Assembly: GCA_016704425.1 (NCBI GenBank)
Contig: JADJAC010000011.1
Span: forward strand, 1,054,001-1,118,000
Source of the DNA: Sphingomonadales bacterium
GTDB taxonomy: Bacteria; Pseudomonadota; Alphaproteobacteria; Sphingomonadales; Sphingomonadaceae
Direction: 5' to 3'
DNA length: 64,000 nucleotides
Shown here: piece by piece, positions 9,086-18,487 of the stretch
Numbering within the stretch: the stretch's first letter is position 1
How the letters are laid out: each line of letters starts with the position of its first letter
The notes under the pieces: generated by a model
What the model saw: the letters and a program-made list of their open reading frames with translations, nothing else
The model's database searches: none
Told to the model about the DNA's origin: nothing
Program-made: the position numbers and the translations under genes

Positions 9086-9872
9086 GCGTTCCCCAGCAGT
9101 TCGCGCGTGGCCTGCTCCACATCGTCTGCGCGCATCAGGCTTTCGCCAACAAGAAAGCATCGTACGCCATGGCTCGCCATGGCGGCAAGGTCGGCATGCG
9201 AAGTGAGGCCGCTTTCTGCAACGAATGTGCAATCCTTGGGGGCTCTGTCAATCAGTTCATAGGTCCTGGCGAAATCAACCGTGAAATCCTTGAGATTCCG
9301 GTTGTTCACGCCAATCAGTCGGGATTGGAGTCGCAGCGCGCGGTCCAGTTCGGCAGCGTCGTGCGTTTCCACCAGCACATCCATCCCGCGCTCGATTGCT
9401 GCCGCTTCGATCTCCTGCATTTCGCTGTCGTCCAGCGCCGCCACAATGATCAGGATGGCATCGGCACCGATGGCGCGGCCTTCAGCGACCTGCCAGGGAT
9501 CGACCATGAAGTCCTTCCGCAGCACGGGAAGTGAGCAGGCTGCACGCGCAGCAACAAGATAATCCTCATGGCCCTGAAAATAAGGCGCGTCGGTCAGCAC
9601 CGAGAGGCAAGCGGCACCGCCCGCCTCATAGGCCGCTGCGTGTTCTGCCGGCCGGAAATCGGCGCGGATCAGGCCTTTTGACGGGCTGGCCTTCTTGATT
9701 TCCGCGATCAGGCCAAACCCTCAGCCGCCTTGACGTCAAGCGCGGCCCGGAATCCGCGCGGCGCGGTTTGCGAAGCCGACAGCCGATCGAGATCCCCGAT
9801 CGACTGAAGTGCCTTCCGGTTCGCCACTTCAACGCGCTTGGTTGCGCAGATTTCGTCGAGCTTGTTCGCCAT
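9082..9872 (-). CDS. trpC: Indole-3-glycerol phosphate synthase, one frameshift
   Basis: Converts carboxyphenylamino-deoxyribulose phosphate to indole-3-glycerol phosphate in tryptophan synthesis. The N-terminal part (9872 to about 9718) reads MANKLDEICATKRVEVANRK and ends at KAAEGLA-stop. One extra A at 9715-9717 on the plus strand restores EGFGLIAEIKKASPSKGLIR with the catalytic Lys motif and joins the rest: VLRKDFMVDPWQ, LIGVNNRNLKDF and ESGLTSHADL. The repaired gene is about 263 residues, a monofunctional TrpC of normal size. Its start abuts the trpD stop and its end overlaps the moaC start by ATGA, so it sits in a coupled operon. Confidence 0.9.
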
Positions 9873-10861
9873 CTAGAACGCAATCCAGCAATCGAGCAGA
9901 GTGTTGGCGAGGCCATTGTCCAGGACTTCGGATGCTTCTTCCACGCCCTCCCGCCAGTTTGCTGCTCGACCGGCGACGATAAGCGCTGCCGCAGCATTGA
10001 GCAGAACGGCATCGCGGTAAGGACCGTGCTCGCCAAGAAGAAGCCGCCGCAACGCTGCGGCATTATAGGCCGCGTCACCCCCGCGAATGGCGCTGGTCGG
10101 TGCGGTAGGGAGGCCTGCATCACTCGGCTGCACTGTCTCGCCAACCGGCAAATGACCGATACTGAAAATCCTGCTTGGCCTGGCACCCGATAATTCATCC
10201 AGTCCTTCGTCACCGGAAACGATCATGGCCGCTTCCGCGCCGAGGCTTTCCAACGCCCGGCCATAGACCTGCACATAATCCGGCCGTGCAATGCCAATCA
10301 GTTGCCGTGAAACCCGTGCCGGATTGGCAAGCGGTCCATCAGGTTGAAGATCGTCCGCTTCCCGATCGCCTTGCGGATCGGCTGGATGCGCTTCATCGCG
10401 GGGTGATGGTTCGCCGCGAACAGGAAACAGATGCCAAGCTCATGAAGCGTGGCTTCGGCAGTTTCGCCGACGCGCTCCATATCCAGACCGAGCGCCTCCA
10501 GTGTGTCAGCTGCGCCGGCCTTGCTCGATGCCGCACGGTTGCCGTGCTTTGCGACCGGCACCCCGCAGGCCGCGACGATGATTGCGACAGCGGTTGAAAC
10601 ATTGAGGCTGTGGTGGCCGTCTCCGCCTGTACCGCACACATCGATTGTCCCGGGTGGGGCATGGATCGGTATCATGCGTGCGCGCAATTCCCGCCGCAGC
10701 CGCAATCTCGACGCTGGTTTCGCCGCGTTCGCTCAGCCTCGTGAGGAAGCCTGCAATGTCCTCATCCGACACGCGGAGGTCCAAATGGCGGAGAAGGCCA
10801 GCCGGGCAGCGTCCTCTTCAAGCGCTTCTCGCGGGTTGGGCAGCTGGAGCGTGGCAGTCAC
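9873..10861 (-). CDS. trpD: Anthranilate phosphoribosyltransferase, three frameshifts
   Basis: Transfers phosphoribose from PRPP to anthranilate. The pieces in order are TATLQLPNPREALEEDAARL (start GTG 10861, overlapping the trpG stop as GTGA), DLRVSDEDIAGFLTRLSERG, ELRARMIPIHAPPGTIDVCG with GTGGDGHHSLNVST (the PRPP/anthranilate glycine loop) and KHGNRAASSKAGAADTLEAL, then IFNLMGPLANPARVSRQLIG and VYGRALESLGAEAAMIVSG. The breaks are at 10783-10785 (AAA short of one A), about 10689-10700 (one extra or two missing bases) and 10336-10337 (CC short of one C). All active-site motifs survive, which fits recent or artefactual lesions. Confidence 0.88.
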
Positions 10862-11442
10862 GCCCGTTCCTTCACACGCATCCCGGCCAGGGCCATGAAA
10901 TTGGCGAGCATTGCGTGGCCGTGCTCAGTGGCAATGCTTTCCGGATGGAACTGGACACCATGGATCGGCAATGTAGCGTGACGGAAGCCCATCACATGCC
11001 CGTCCCCGCTGCGCGCATTGACGATCAGGTCGGTCGGAATGTCCTCGACAACAAGGCTGTGGTAGCGTGTCGCGGTGAAAGGTGAGGGGAGGCCTGCGAA
11101 GAGCCCGGACCCGTCGTGTGTCACTTGCGACGTCTTTCCGTGCATCAACCCGCCGCGCACCACGTGCCCGCCGAAATGCTGGCCGATCGACTGGTGGCCA
11201 AGGCACACCCCGAGCAAGGGACGCCCGGCATCTGCACAGGCCGCCACGAGATCAAGGCTCATGCCTGCCTCATTGGGTGTGCAGGGTCCGGGCGAGATGA
11301 GGAACGCCTCTGCGCCGGACGTGATGGCCTGGCCTGCCGAAATGGCGTCGTTCCGCACGACCTCCACCTCTGCGCCCAATTCCATCAGGTAATGGACAAG
11401 GTTCCAGGTGAAACTGTCGTAATTGTCGATGACGAGGATCAT
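10858..11442 (-). CDS. trpG: Anthranilate synthase glutamine amidotransferase subunit
   Basis: Supplies ammonia from glutamine to TrpE. A class I amidotransferase of 194 residues: oxyanion loop ISPGPCTPNEAG, nucleophile elbow LLGVCLGHQSIGQ (catalytic Cys), and catalytic His/Glu in GVQFHPESIATEHG. The start at 11442 (MILVIDNYDSFTWN) is supported by AGGGG about 10 bp upstream. It is the only undamaged gene of the trpG-D-C-moaC-moeA series. It is monofunctional and separated from trpE by two unrelated genes. Confidence 0.95.
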   Translation of the reverse strand: MILVIDNYDSFTWNLVHYLMELGAEVEVVRNDAISAGQAITSGAEAFLISPGPCTPNEAGMSLDLVAACADAGRPLLGVCLGHQSIGQHFGGHVVRGGLMHGKTSQVTHDGSGLFAGLPSPFTATRYHSLVVEDIPTDLIVNARSGDGHVMGFRHATLPIHGVQFHPESIATEHGHAMLANFMALAGMRVKERA

Positions 11443-11550
11443 GGGGCAGCCCCTAACGACTGATCGTTGGCTGTTGAAGCAAATTGTGCGGGCGGCCAAG
11501 AAGGCAATGGTGTGCCAAAGAGGCCGCCGCGATTGTATCGATGCTTCGCC

Positions 11551-11940
11551 TTATTGCGCGGCTGGTCCCTTGTCGCCGTGCAGCAGCACGCCCAGCACGA
11601 TAGTCACGAGCAGCAGCGCGGGCACGTCGCCGAGTAAATGGCCGCGATGCATGTCGTTGTTGAAAGACTGCGACGCCATGATGCCGGCATGCACTGCGCT
11701 TGACCAGACCGTAAACCAGATCAGGGACCGATGCGCAGATGGATTGCTGGCCGCACGGATGAGGAAGACGCCAAGCGTTGCATAGACGCCAACAATCATC
11801 ATGAAATATTGGGAATCGGCTGGCGATCCCTCATGCCATGCCCAGCCCGATGGCCAGAAGATCGCCAGGGGATAGACGAGACAAAAGACCGCGCCGAAAG
11901 CCACAAGTGCAAATTTCAGCATTTTTTCGCGTTGTAACAT
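11551..11940 (-). CDS. Small four-helix membrane protein (DUF6632-like)
   Basis: A 129-residue protein with four predicted membrane helices: about 8-25, 42-60, 70-90 and 105-122. Conserved-looking segments are AFGAVFCLVYPLAIFWPSGW, MMIVGVYATLGVFLIRAASN, HRSLIWFTVWSSAVHAGIM and GHLLGDVPALLLVTIVLGVL. The layout resembles the small DUF6632-type membrane family, but that is from memory and not certain. Start 11940 (MLQREKMLKF) is preferred because the upstream extension has no membrane or domain character. It lies between trpG and a secreted hydrolase in the trp region. Function unknown. Confidence 0.7.
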   Translation of the reverse strand: MLQREKMLKFALVAFGAVFCLVYPLAIFWPSGWAWHEGSPADSQYFMMIVGVYATLGVFLIRAASNPSAHRSLIWFTVWSSAVHAGIMASQSFNNDMHRGHLLGDVPALLLVTIVLGVLLHGDKGPAAQ

Positions 11941-12064
11941 GATGCCCCCCCATTTTCGGGGTTCGAGGGCTTGCCCCACCTGTGTCCCGAATGTCGCCAG
12001 TAACGCACTTTCAAGCAGCCAATGCAATGGGCGCAATGGATTGGCCTCCAATTGGCGACCAGGT

Positions 12065-13124
12065 TTACTCTGCCATCAGCCTTGCCAGATCGGCCTTCCA
12101 GAACTTGGCCCAAGTGTGTGTGCTATGGCCCTTGGTTTCTGTGTTTTCAGGGATCAGGATGAATCGCGCCCGCGGCATGCGCTTGACTGCCATTTCGGCC
12201 ATTCCCAACCCCGGCGGGTTGATGAAGTCGTCGGCGGAATTGATCCAGAGGACCGGCACTGTAATTTTCTCGAGGCCGGGCTCGGGATTGTAATTCCGCG
12301 ACGAATCCAGCTGGTAGATTGCGTTGTTCGCATCCACGCCTTTGCCACGCGCTGCGAAACCCGTTTCCAACGCCGCTTCGGCCAGCTCGCGGGTCGGGTA
12401 TTGGGCTTGCAGGGCAATCGGGTTGCCACCCGCGATCATGCTCAAGTCAGTATAGGTTCTGAGGCCCGAGGCGGGCTGTTCGATATAATTTCCGCCGTTC
12501 CAGGCCGGGTCGGCCTTGATCGCGTCGATCGACATCTTGCGCCACATGCGGTTTCGTCCCGCGATTTCGGAAGCATTGCAAGCAAAGGGCGCGAGCCGTT
12601 CGGCAAAACCCGATATGTCTCGCCCCAGACAAAGGCGCATGCAGCCCATTGACGCCGAGCAACAGTGTGAGCTTCCGGACGCCCAGGCCTTCGGTCAACA
12701 ACCGGTATTGGGCTTTGACCATATCGTCATAGTCATATTTCGGAAAAGCCATGCGCATCCCGTCGCTCGGCTTGGACGAGCCGCCATGTCCGATATTGTC
12801 TGGCAGGATGATGTAATACTTCGCAATGTCGAGCGGCTGGCCGGGGCCATACAGTTCATCGGCGAAATGCGGCTGGAGGAACTGTTTGCCAGAGCCGCCG
12901 GTGCCGTGAAGGACCATGATTGCATTGTCGATCTGGCCCTTTTTGTCCTTATGCGGGGTTCCGAGCGTCGTGTAGTGCATTCGGACTTCAGGGAGTGTTT
13001 CGCCAGAAACGAAGGCGAAATTCTTGAGGACTGCCGCACCATCCTGCGATGGCCAGGTCTCCGCAAGGGCAGGAGTTGTGGAAAGGGCGAAAGCCGCAAT
13101 CAGGGGCGTGAAGATCGTGCGCAT
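12065..13124 (-). CDS. Exported alpha/beta hydrolase (homoserine acetyltransferase-like), local indel cluster
   Basis: The N-terminus is a signal peptide (MRTIFTPLIAAFALSTTPALA, cut before ETWPS). The mature part follows the MetX-like alpha/beta fold: MVLHGTGGSGKQFL (oxyanion hole region), ILPDNIGHGGSSKPSDGMR, the nucleophile elbow, then PVLWINSADDFINPP (acid) and a His near KGHSTHTWAKFW. The frame is disturbed between about 12620 and 12665. The best repair needs three small additions and yields LGVSMGCMHAFVWGETYP, so the missing bases remove the nucleophilic Ser codon as written. With repair it is about 354 residues. The export signal argues against a role in methionine synthesis; it is more likely a periplasmic esterase or acyltransferase. 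Confidence 0.8.
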
Positions 13125-13166
13125 AGGGACATGCTACCGGCTGTCAGAGCGAAAGGAAACCGCTCG

Positions 13167-13242
13167 TCATCCCTGCGAAGGCAGAGGCCAGTTTGGCGCA
13201 GGAACGTCAGGCTCTCACAAAGGCCCTTGCCGTACACAGGGG
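13167..13242. repeat. Decayed REP-like intergenic palindrome
   Basis: The gap between the hydrolase and trpE begins with CGTCATCCCTGCGAAGGCAG and ends with ACACAGGGGCGACGA, whose arms GTCATCCCTGCG and (reverse complement) GTCGCCCCTG are near inverted copies. A core CCTGCGAAGG is shared with a second element at 17.53-17.63 kb. This is the general form of short extragenic palindromes common in sphingomonad genomes; copy number cannot be judged here. Confidence 0.45.
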
Positions 13243-13252
13243 CGACGAGGTT

Positions 13253-14761
13253 CTATTGCCCGAACCCGGCCTCGTTCGCGACTTTCAACGCTTCCTTTGC
13301 CGCTGCCATCAGGGCGCCTGCCTTGGCTTCGCATTCGCGTTGTTCATAGTCAGGGTTGCTGTCCGTCACGATCCCGGCACCTGCCTGCACATGCATGACG
13401 CCGTCCTTGAGAACGGCGGTCCGCAGGACAATGCAGCTGTCCATATTGCCGTCCGGGCTGAAATAGCCGACGCCGCCTGCATAGGCACCGCGGGTTTCGG
13501 GCTCCAGTTCGGCAATGATCTCGCATGCGCGGACTTTAGGGGCGCCGGAGACGGTCCCGGCGGGGAAGCCGGCAAACAACGCATCGAGTGCATCCTTCCC
13601 CGGTGCCAATTGACCGACCACGTTCGAGACGATGTGCATGACGTGACTGTAGAACTCAACATTATAGCTGTCTGTCACTGTCACGCTTCCGGCTGCTGCG
13701 ACGCGACCGACATCGTTGCGGCCCAAATCGAGAAGCATAAGATGCTCGGCGCGCTCCTTGGGGTCGGCGAGCAATGACGCGCGATTTTCGGCGTCTTCGA
13801 CTGCCGTCTTCCCGCGTGGACGTGTTCCCGCAATCGGGCGGATTGTCACTTCACCGTTTCGCGCCCGGACAAGGATTTCTGGGCTCGACCCGGTCAAGGC
13901 AAAGCCTGGAAGGTCGAGATGATAAAGAAAGGGCGAAGGGTTGATCCGCCTCAGCGCGCGGTAAAGGTCGAACGGTGGGAGAGGGAAGGGCTGGGTGAAG
14001 CGTTGGGCGAGCACGACCTGGAAGATGTCTCCCGCAGCGATATAGTCCTTCGCCGTCAGCACCATCTCCTCATACTTTCCCGGCGCGAGGACTGGCTTTG
14101 GTGGCTCGAGCGCTTCCAGATCCGGCTGCCGGGATTGTGCGGGCAATGGCCGGGCCAAGCGGGCAGCTGCCGATTCGATCCGGTCTATGGCCTGCGCGAC
14201 CTGTCGGCCTGCATTGCTGCCATCCGGCCATATGGGTGCAACGAGAAACAGCTGGTCTGACAAGCGGTCGAACACCAGAACCAGCGTCGGCCGCACGAAG
14301 AGCATATCCGGCAGGTCGAGGGGATTGGGCGCGGGCCGCGGCAGTTCCTCGACAAGCCCGATCGTTTCATAGGCGAAATAGCCGACGAGGCAGGCCAGTG
14401 CGCTGGGCAATCCTTGTGGAACATCGATGCGGCAGGAATTCACCAGCTGGCGCAGTGCAGGCAGCGTCGGCTCTTCAAGCGGGTGGAATGCCTCTCGATC
14501 TGTCAGCCATGCGGAGTTGATTTCCGCGACTTTGCCGCGCGCCCGAAAGACGAGATCCGGCGCCAGCCCCAATAGACTGTAACGCCCGCGCACCGATCCG
14601 CCCTCGACAGATTCGAGCAGGAAATCGCCGCGCTCCGCTTCAAACAGCTTGAGTGCAGCGGAAACCGGGGTTTCGGTGTCGGCAATCAGGGTGCGCCAAA
14701 CCAGCGCTGGATTTCCTTGCGCAAGCTGCTCGCTAGCGCGTGCGTCGGATTGCGTGTTCAC
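13253..14761 (-). CDS. trpE: Anthranilate synthase component I
   Basis: Makes anthranilate from chorismate with the TrpG subunit, the first step of tryptophan synthesis. The 502-residue chorismate-binding enzyme is intact: the N-terminal feedback-site motif LLESVEGG (LLES type), then IFQVVLAQRF, IRPIAGTRPRG, LDLGRNDVGRVA, FPAGTVSGAPKVRA and GAGIVTDSNPDYE. The start ATG at 14761 overlaps the ppiD stop by 4 bp (ATGA). There is therefore no room for a classical trp leader directly in front, and expression should depend on ppiD transcription. Confidence 0.96.
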   Translation of the reverse strand: MNTQSDARASEQLAQGNPALVWRTLIADTETPVSAALKLFEAERGDFLLESVEGGSVRGRYSLLGLAPDLVFRARGKVAEINSAWLTDREAFHPLEEPTLPALRQLVNSCRIDVPQGLPSALACLVGYFAYETIGLVEELPRPAPNPLDLPDMLFVRPTLVLVFDRLSDQLFLVAPIWPDGSNAGRQVAQAIDRIESAAARLARPLPAQSRQPDLEALEPPKPVLAPGKYEEMVLTAKDYIAAGDIFQVVLAQRFTQPFPLPPFDLYRALRRINPSPFLYHLDLPGFALTGSSPEILVRARNGEVTIRPIAGTRPRGKTAVEDAENRASLLADPKERAEHLMLLDLGRNDVGRVAAAGSVTVTDSYNVEFYSHVMHIVSNVVGQLAPGKDALDALFAGFPAGTVSGAPKVRACEIIAELEPETRGAYAGGVGYFSPDGNMDSCIVLRTAVLKDGVMHVQAGAGIVTDSNPDYEQRECEAKAGALMAAAKEALKVANEAGFGQ

Positions 14762-16699
14762 TGGCTCGACGTGGCACCCGTCAAGCTGCGCTTGAGGGCG
14801 GCAATGGCCGAGTCATTCTTCTTCACCCCGACATCGACCTTGATCGCAGCGGCAAATTGTTGGGCATATTCGTCACCCAAGGAGCGGGAAAGCTCGCCTT
14901 GTGTTACCTTTATCAGATTTGGCTCCGCGGCGATATTGCCCGGCTCGATCTTGTCGAGCCAGATTACATACCAGCCCTTCTTGTCTTCCGCCTCAAGAAC
15001 CCGCGCATGACGGGCGGGGATGCTGAACAGCAGGGCGAGTGCCGGCGGGACTTTCTGCTGGGATTTGGCCAGGTCGATCCTGCGGGCCCCGATCGGCCTC
15101 GGCGCAGGAAGGGATACTCCCGTGCTTGCAATTGCGCTCGCCAGCGGAGCTCCCTGATTGACCTTCAGCGCGATGGCGTCGGCGAGCCGCTTTGCTTCGC
15201 GCAACGCACGGTCTTGCTGGAAATCGGCCAAGACCTGCGAACGAATACTGGTGAGCGGCTTGGGCGCTGCAGGATTGATCCGGTCGAGATCGTAAAAGCC
15301 ATAGCTTTGGCCCGGAGTAATGGTCAGCACGGCCGCATCGTCATTGACTTCGGCCTGAAAGCCGTCGTGCAATATCGATTGAAGTTCCGCCGCAGCCTTG
15401 AAGCCAGGTACATCTGGCGCAATTCCGCTAGCGGTCAATGCCGGAGTGGTCACAACGCTCAGTCCCTCGGCCTTGATGACGTCATCGAAGGTCGATCCGT
15501 CCGCAATTGCATCTTCAATCTTGGTGACGAAATCAGCAAGGGCAACGTCAACCTTCTGCTTCACGATTTGCGCTGACAGTGCCGCACGCTCATCAGAGAG
15601 CGATTTGCCGCCAGTCCGGTTAATAGCGTCGACTTGGACCACAAGCCAGCCAAGCGGCGATTTCTGGGGATCGAGGATCGCGCCCTTTGGCCGCTGCAAA
15701 TGCCGCCTTGGCAATAGCGGGAGACGCAGCCAATCCCGCATAAGCCGACTGGTCCTGCGCGGCCAGAGTTGTGGCTTCCGCTCCCGACGCCTTTGCCGCC
15801 GCAGAGAGGGCAATGCCAGAGCGGGCCTTGGCAGCGATCTGTGCTGCCACAGCCTGTGTTGGCACGACGACCTGGCTAAGGACCCGGGTTTCCTTGGCCG
15901 CATATTGTGCCGAATTGGCCTTGTAGGCTTGCGCAATTTCTGCCTCTGTGGCGCTAGCCTTGCCTTCGAACCGGCTTCGGTCAAACAGCGCATAGCGAAT
16001 GATCCGCGTTTCCGGCACGGTGTAGCGAGTTAGTTGACGCTGGTAGAATTTCTGCAATTCGGCGTCGGACGCTGGCGCACCACTAGCGATTGCTGCAGTC
16101 GGGACCAATCCAATCTGGCCAGTGCGCGCCTCAAGCAGCAGCGCCGCTATTGGAGTGACCAACCCGACAGGAACGCGCGCAACGCCCGCTGCCGGAAGGA
16201 TCAAGGCGTTCGTCATCTTGTCGCGGGCGAAATCTTCCCTGACGATGCGCTCATTCAATTTGCGTTGCGCCAGAACTCCGAGGAAGGTGTTCCGGTCAAA
16301 CGAGCCCGAAGGCCCACGAAACGCCGGAATGGCTGCAATCTCGCCATCCACGAGGCGACTGCTGACCGTCATGCCATATTTCAGGCCGAACTGTTCGAAT
16401 GCGCGTCCATTTACCATTTGATCGACGACCTCGTCCACTCCGCCGGAGCGCACGAAAGTGCCGATCTCGAGGCTCGGATTTTGCTGACGGGCGCCGTCGA
16501 GCTGTGCCTGAACCCGCGCTGCAGCATCGGTTGAACTGATTGTGCTACCCCCAACCTTCGCCACATTGGAGCCCCCGCCCGACAGATTGTCCAGGCCGGA
16601 CGGCGTGCCGACACCGGTCACGATGAAGGCAATCATGATCAGCGCAAGCAGGCCAAGGACGACCCATGATGAGAGAGCGCGGCGAAAAAAGGAAATCAT
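14758..16699 (-). CDS. ppiD: Peptidyl-prolyl isomerase PpiD-like periplasmic foldase, one frameshift
   Basis: Membrane-anchored SurA/PpiD-type chaperone that helps fold outer-membrane proteins leaving the Sec translocon. It has a cytoplasmic start (MISFFRRALSSW), one membrane helix (VVLGLLALIMIAFIVTGVG), a SurA N-like helical domain (about 35-230), and a parvulin-like region spanning the break. The frame is lost at 15683-15685; removing one of three G on the coding strand joins AAKG to AILDPQKSPLGWLVV. The repaired length is about 646 residues, typical for the family. It is divergent from tpiA (91 bp between starts) and translationally coupled to trpE, a usual sphingomonad arrangement. Confidence 0.9.
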
Positions 16700-16790
16700 G
16701 AACGGGCTTCCGGCTTGAAGTTGATTGCGGCTCGCCATAGGGCGGCGCGGGTTCCGCTTCAAGCAGGCTTTGGGAAAGGGCATAGGGGCA

Positions 16791-17525
16791 ATGGCATTGC
16801 GCAAACTGGTCGCCGGGAATTGGAAAATGAACGGGTCGCTCGCTGGCCTGACGGAGCTCGATGCAATTGCAGGCGCAGCATCCGATGCTGTGGACGTTGC
16901 CATCTGCCCGCCAGCAACGCTGATTTCGGCGGCCGTTTCCCGGCAGTCCTCTTTGCCTATCGGGGCACAGGACTGCCACTGGAATGCCTCTGGGGCGCAT
17001 ACGGGTTGCCTGTCTGTCGCCATGCTGGCCGAGGCCGGGGCAAAACTCGTCATCGTCGGGCACAGCGAGCGTCGCACCGACAATCACGAGACAGATGCAG
17101 AAGTGAAGGCGAAGGCAAGCGCAGCCATTGCGGGCGGCCTCGTCGCAATCGTTTGCGTCGGAGAGACGGAAGCCCAGCGGGACGCTGGCCATGCAATCGG
17201 GGTTGTGACTGCCCAGTTGCAGGGCTCTGTCCCTGAGGTGGGCCGGGGTGAAACATTGGTGATTGCCTATGAGCCGGTTTGGGCAATCGGAACCGGTCGG
17301 ACACCGACGGTGGCAGATGTCGCCGACATGCATGCGGCCATTCGCCAATGCCTTCGCCAACTGCTCGGCAATGAAGGGGCCAAGGTGCGGATCCTCTACG
17401 GCGGTTCCGTGAAGCCATCCAATGCTGCCGAACTGCTGCACATTCCGGATGTGGATGGTGCTCTTGTCGGTGGCGCGAGCCTGAAAGCGGCAGACTTCGT
17501 GCCGATTATCGACGCCGCAAAATAA
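16791..17525 (+). CDS. tpiA: Triosephosphate isomerase
   Basis: Interconverts dihydroxyacetone phosphate and glyceraldehyde-3-phosphate. The 244-residue TIM barrel is complete: substrate Lys in GNWKMNG, electrophile His in VIVGHSERR, catalytic Glu in AYEPVWAIGTG, and the phosphate loop ILYGGSVKPSNA. Start 16791 (MALRKLVAGNWK) follows AGGGG at a suitable distance; longer in-frame starts upstream add residues without homology. Confidence 0.96.
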   Translation: MALRKLVAGNWKMNGSLAGLTELDAIAGAASDAVDVAICPPATLISAAVSRQSSLPIGAQDCHWNASGAHTGCLSVAMLAEAGAKLVIVGHSERRTDNHETDAEVKAKASAAIAGGLVAIVCVGETEAQRDAGHAIGVVTAQLQGSVPEVGRGETLVIAYEPVWAIGTGRTPTVADVADMHAAIRQCLRQLLGNEGAKVRILYGGSVKPSNAAELLHIPDVDGALVGGASLKAADFVPIIDAAK

Positions 17526-17530
17526 TTCCG

Positions 17531-17630
17531 CGTGTCCCCTGCATCCAAATCGGGTGCCCCGCCAATAATAGCAGATAACTCCGGCGCGTTCGCTCGGGGT
17601 CTTCACGCTTGCACCCTTCGCAGGGGCGAC
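17531..17630. repeat. REP-like intergenic palindrome, second copy
   Basis: Between tpiA and the fasciclin gene, GTGTCCCCTGC near the left end faces CTTCGCAGGGGCGAC near the right end as imperfect inverted arms. The reverse complement of the right arm contains CCTGCGAAGG, the same core as the element near 13.2 kb. Probably a degenerate member of the same repeat family. Confidence 0.4.
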
Positions 17631-17656
17631 AAACAATTTTGAAATGAGGCTAATGC

Positions 17657-18292
17657 ATGAAAAAGACTGTCATCAATACGCTCATGATCGCCGCTGCTGC
17701 GATGGCCATGACGGCCTGTTCCAAGAAACCGGCTGAGGATGCCAATGCTATGATGGCTGACAATGAAGCCATGATGGACGGCGGTGCAATGGCCGGCGGC
17801 GAAATGCCGATGGTTGGCGGTGCGCCAATGGATCCGGCGAATGACGTCGTTACCAACGCATCGAAGGCCGGCAATCTCAAGACGCTTGTTGCCGCAGTTG
17901 GTGCTGCCGGGCTGGTCGATACGCTCAAGGGCGCTGGCCCCTTTACAGTTTTTGCCCCGAACGACGATGCATTTACGAAGCTTCCTGCTGGCACGGTCGA
18001 TACGCTCTTGAAGCCGGAGAACAAGCAAAAGCTGGTCGGCGTCCTGACCTACCACGTCGTCTCGGGCAAGCTCGACACGGCTGAACTCGATAAGGAAATC
18101 GCCGCTGGTGGTGGGACGGCAAAGCTCAAGACCGTCGCTGGCGGAGCACTGACGGTGTCGAAGGATGGCGATACCTATACGATCACGGACGCGACCGGCG
18201 GCAAGTCGAAAATCTCGGCTGAGGAGCGCAACGTCTACCAGTCGAACGGTGTCGCTCATGTAATCGACACGGTTTTGCTGCCGTCGAAGTAA
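17657..18292 (+). CDS. Fasciclin (FAS1) domain lipoprotein with Met-rich linker
   Basis: A 211-residue exported lipoprotein. Residues 1-21 form a signal peptide with lipobox AMTAC, so Cys21 is the lipidation site. Residues 28-58 are a short linker unusually rich in methionine (eight Met, with acidic and Gly residues). Residues 62-211 form one FAS1 domain with the H1 motif GPFTVFAPNDDAF, the YHVV segment (LTYHVVSGKL) and the H2-like end NGVAHVIDTVLLP. FAS1 proteins usually mediate adhesion at the envelope or matrix. The Met-rich linker could bind Cu(I) or act as an oxidant sink, which is inference. A strong terminator follows. Confidence 0.88.
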   Translation: MKKTVINTLMIAAAAMAMTACSKKPAEDANAMMADNEAMMDGGAMAGGEMPMVGGAPMDPANDVVTNASKAGNLKTLVAAVGAAGLVDTLKGAGPFTVFAPNDDAFTKLPAGTVDTLLKPENKQKLVGVLTYHVVSGKLDTAELDKEIAAGGGTAKLKTVAGGALTVSKDGDTYTITDATGGKSKISAEERNVYQSNGVAHVIDTVLLPSK

Positions 18293-18345
18293 TCCTTAAA
18301 GCGATCTCGGTGCGCCAGGCCGGTCAACACCTGGCCACCAAGATG

Positions 18346-18383
18346 CGGCCCTGGCCGGGACCCCTCCCCGCCAGGGCCGTTTT
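18346..18383 (+). terminator. Rho-independent terminator after the fasciclin gene
   Basis: Perfect 10-bp inverted arms CGGCCCTGGC (18346-18355) and GCCAGGGCCG (18370-18379) enclose a 14-base loop and are followed by TTTT. A weaker hairpin (GCCAGG...CCTGGC, 18314-18335) precedes it. Confidence 0.85.
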
Positions 18384-18487
18384 CGATGGCGAGGGAGGGG
18401 AGGGCGGCAGAATGCTGAATTCGAGCTGCCTTTCTTTGGACCAATCCCGGTTGATCCGTCGTCGTCGCTCGGCTAAGGGCCGCGCCC

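Noticed and set aside
14762..14900. Tryptophan attenuator before trpE
   Set aside because: trpE starts inside the ppiD stop codon, so there is no untranslated leader; no Trp-rich short frame was found.
18384..18487. tRNA gene between the fasciclin gene and secG
   Set aside because: Some GC-rich foldable sequence is present, but no T-loop GTTCRANNC with matching acceptor stem could be aligned.
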